Origin: Chloroflexota bacterium
GTDB taxonomy: Bacteria; Chloroflexota; Anaerolineae; Anaerolineales; DRMV01
Direction: 5' to 3'
DNA length: 13,040 nt
Assembly (NCBI GenBank): GCA_013153135.1
Contig: JAADFA010000123.1
Coordinates: forward strand, 1 to 13,040
Made by a program: the position numbers and the translations under genes. The notes under the pieces were generated by a model, which ran no database searches, was not told the DNA's origin, and worked only from the letters and a program-made list of their open reading frames with translations. Positions 12,907-13,040 of this stretch are shown piece after piece (position 1 is the first letter of the stretch; every line of letters starts with the position of its first letter).

Positions 12907-13040
12907 TTAGAACCCTTGCAACTTGCTCAAATCCGCGATGCCGCGGGGTAGGTCGGCCACCCGCTGGACCAGGGCCAGCCGCGCGGCGCGCAGGTCGGGG
13001 TCGTCGGCCATGACCAGGATGTTTTCGAAGAACGCGTGGA
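12907..13040 (-). CDS. glyS: Glycyl-tRNA synthetase beta subunit, C-terminal end (partial)
   Basis: Only the last 44 residues or so are inside the window; the gene continues past 13040. On the minus strand the frame reads HAFFENILVMADDPDLRAAR and goes on to end ADLSKLQGF with TAA at 12907-12909. The pattern FF..VLVMADD..LR..RL......L....ADLS.LQ is the hallmark of the C-terminal anticodon-binding (DALR-like) region of bacterial GlyS, which charges tRNA-Gly together with the alpha subunit GlyQ. It could equally be the end of a fused GlyQS chain. It runs the same way as the murE-like gene, 153 bases upstream of it, but hairpins lie between, so co-transcription is uncertain. Confidence 0.88.
   Translation of the reverse strand, partial: HAFFENILVMADDPDLRAARLALVQRVADLPRGIADLSKLQGF

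Overview
The window is about 13 kb of GC-rich DNA, rich in GCG and CGC codons. The best guess is a member of the Chloroflexota, perhaps Anaerolineae-like and possibly thermophilic. This rests on gene content and style: a pair of short membrane-anchored proteins of a kind I associate with that phylum, a membrane-anchored penicillin acylase, a FemAB-type ligase beside an atypical MurE, and intergenic heptad repeats. No rRNA, tRNA, transposase, CRISPR array or complete mobile element is visible.

Layout. 1-129: non-coding block of in-phase 7-base repeats and a 10-base tandem repeat. 130-936: short-chain dehydrogenase. 937-1423: long intergenic gap with a stem-loop, a pair of REP-like hairpins 50 bases apart, and a likely promoter and structured leader for the next operon. 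1424-4172: panB-panE-panC, the ketopantoate and pantothenate branch of coenzyme A biosynthesis; panD is not here. 4215-5461: two overlapping genes for paralogous single-pass membrane proteins of unknown function; the second adds a Pro/Thr linker and an extracellular beta-rich domain. 5439-8036 (minus): penicillin acylase family Ntn-hydrolase, whose 3' end overlaps the preceding gene by 23 bases. 8057-8079: two opposing -10 elements forming an inverted repeat. 8100-9703: zinc-ribbon NUDIX hydrolase, then a FemAB-like aminoacyltransferase. 9700-12753 (minus): murE-like ligase followed by an M42-like metallopeptidase; this pair looks lower in GC than the rest. 12754-12906: intergenic region with competing hairpins. 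12907-13040 (minus): C-terminal end of glycyl-tRNA synthetase beta subunit.

How it fits together. One coherent pathway (PanB, PanE, PanC) makes pantothenate from ketoisovalerate and beta-alanine. A second theme is the cell envelope: FemAB-type ligases add amino acids to the peptidoglycan stem peptide, and MurE adds its third residue. This MurE lacks the DNPR-type motif that reads meso-diaminopimelate, which fits an ornithine-, lysine- or otherwise non-DAP-type wall with a peptide cross-bridge. The most novel items are the membrane protein pair, the divergent murE-peptidase cassette, the heptad-repeat block and the symmetric divergent promoter. All functions are inferred from sequence reading alone.
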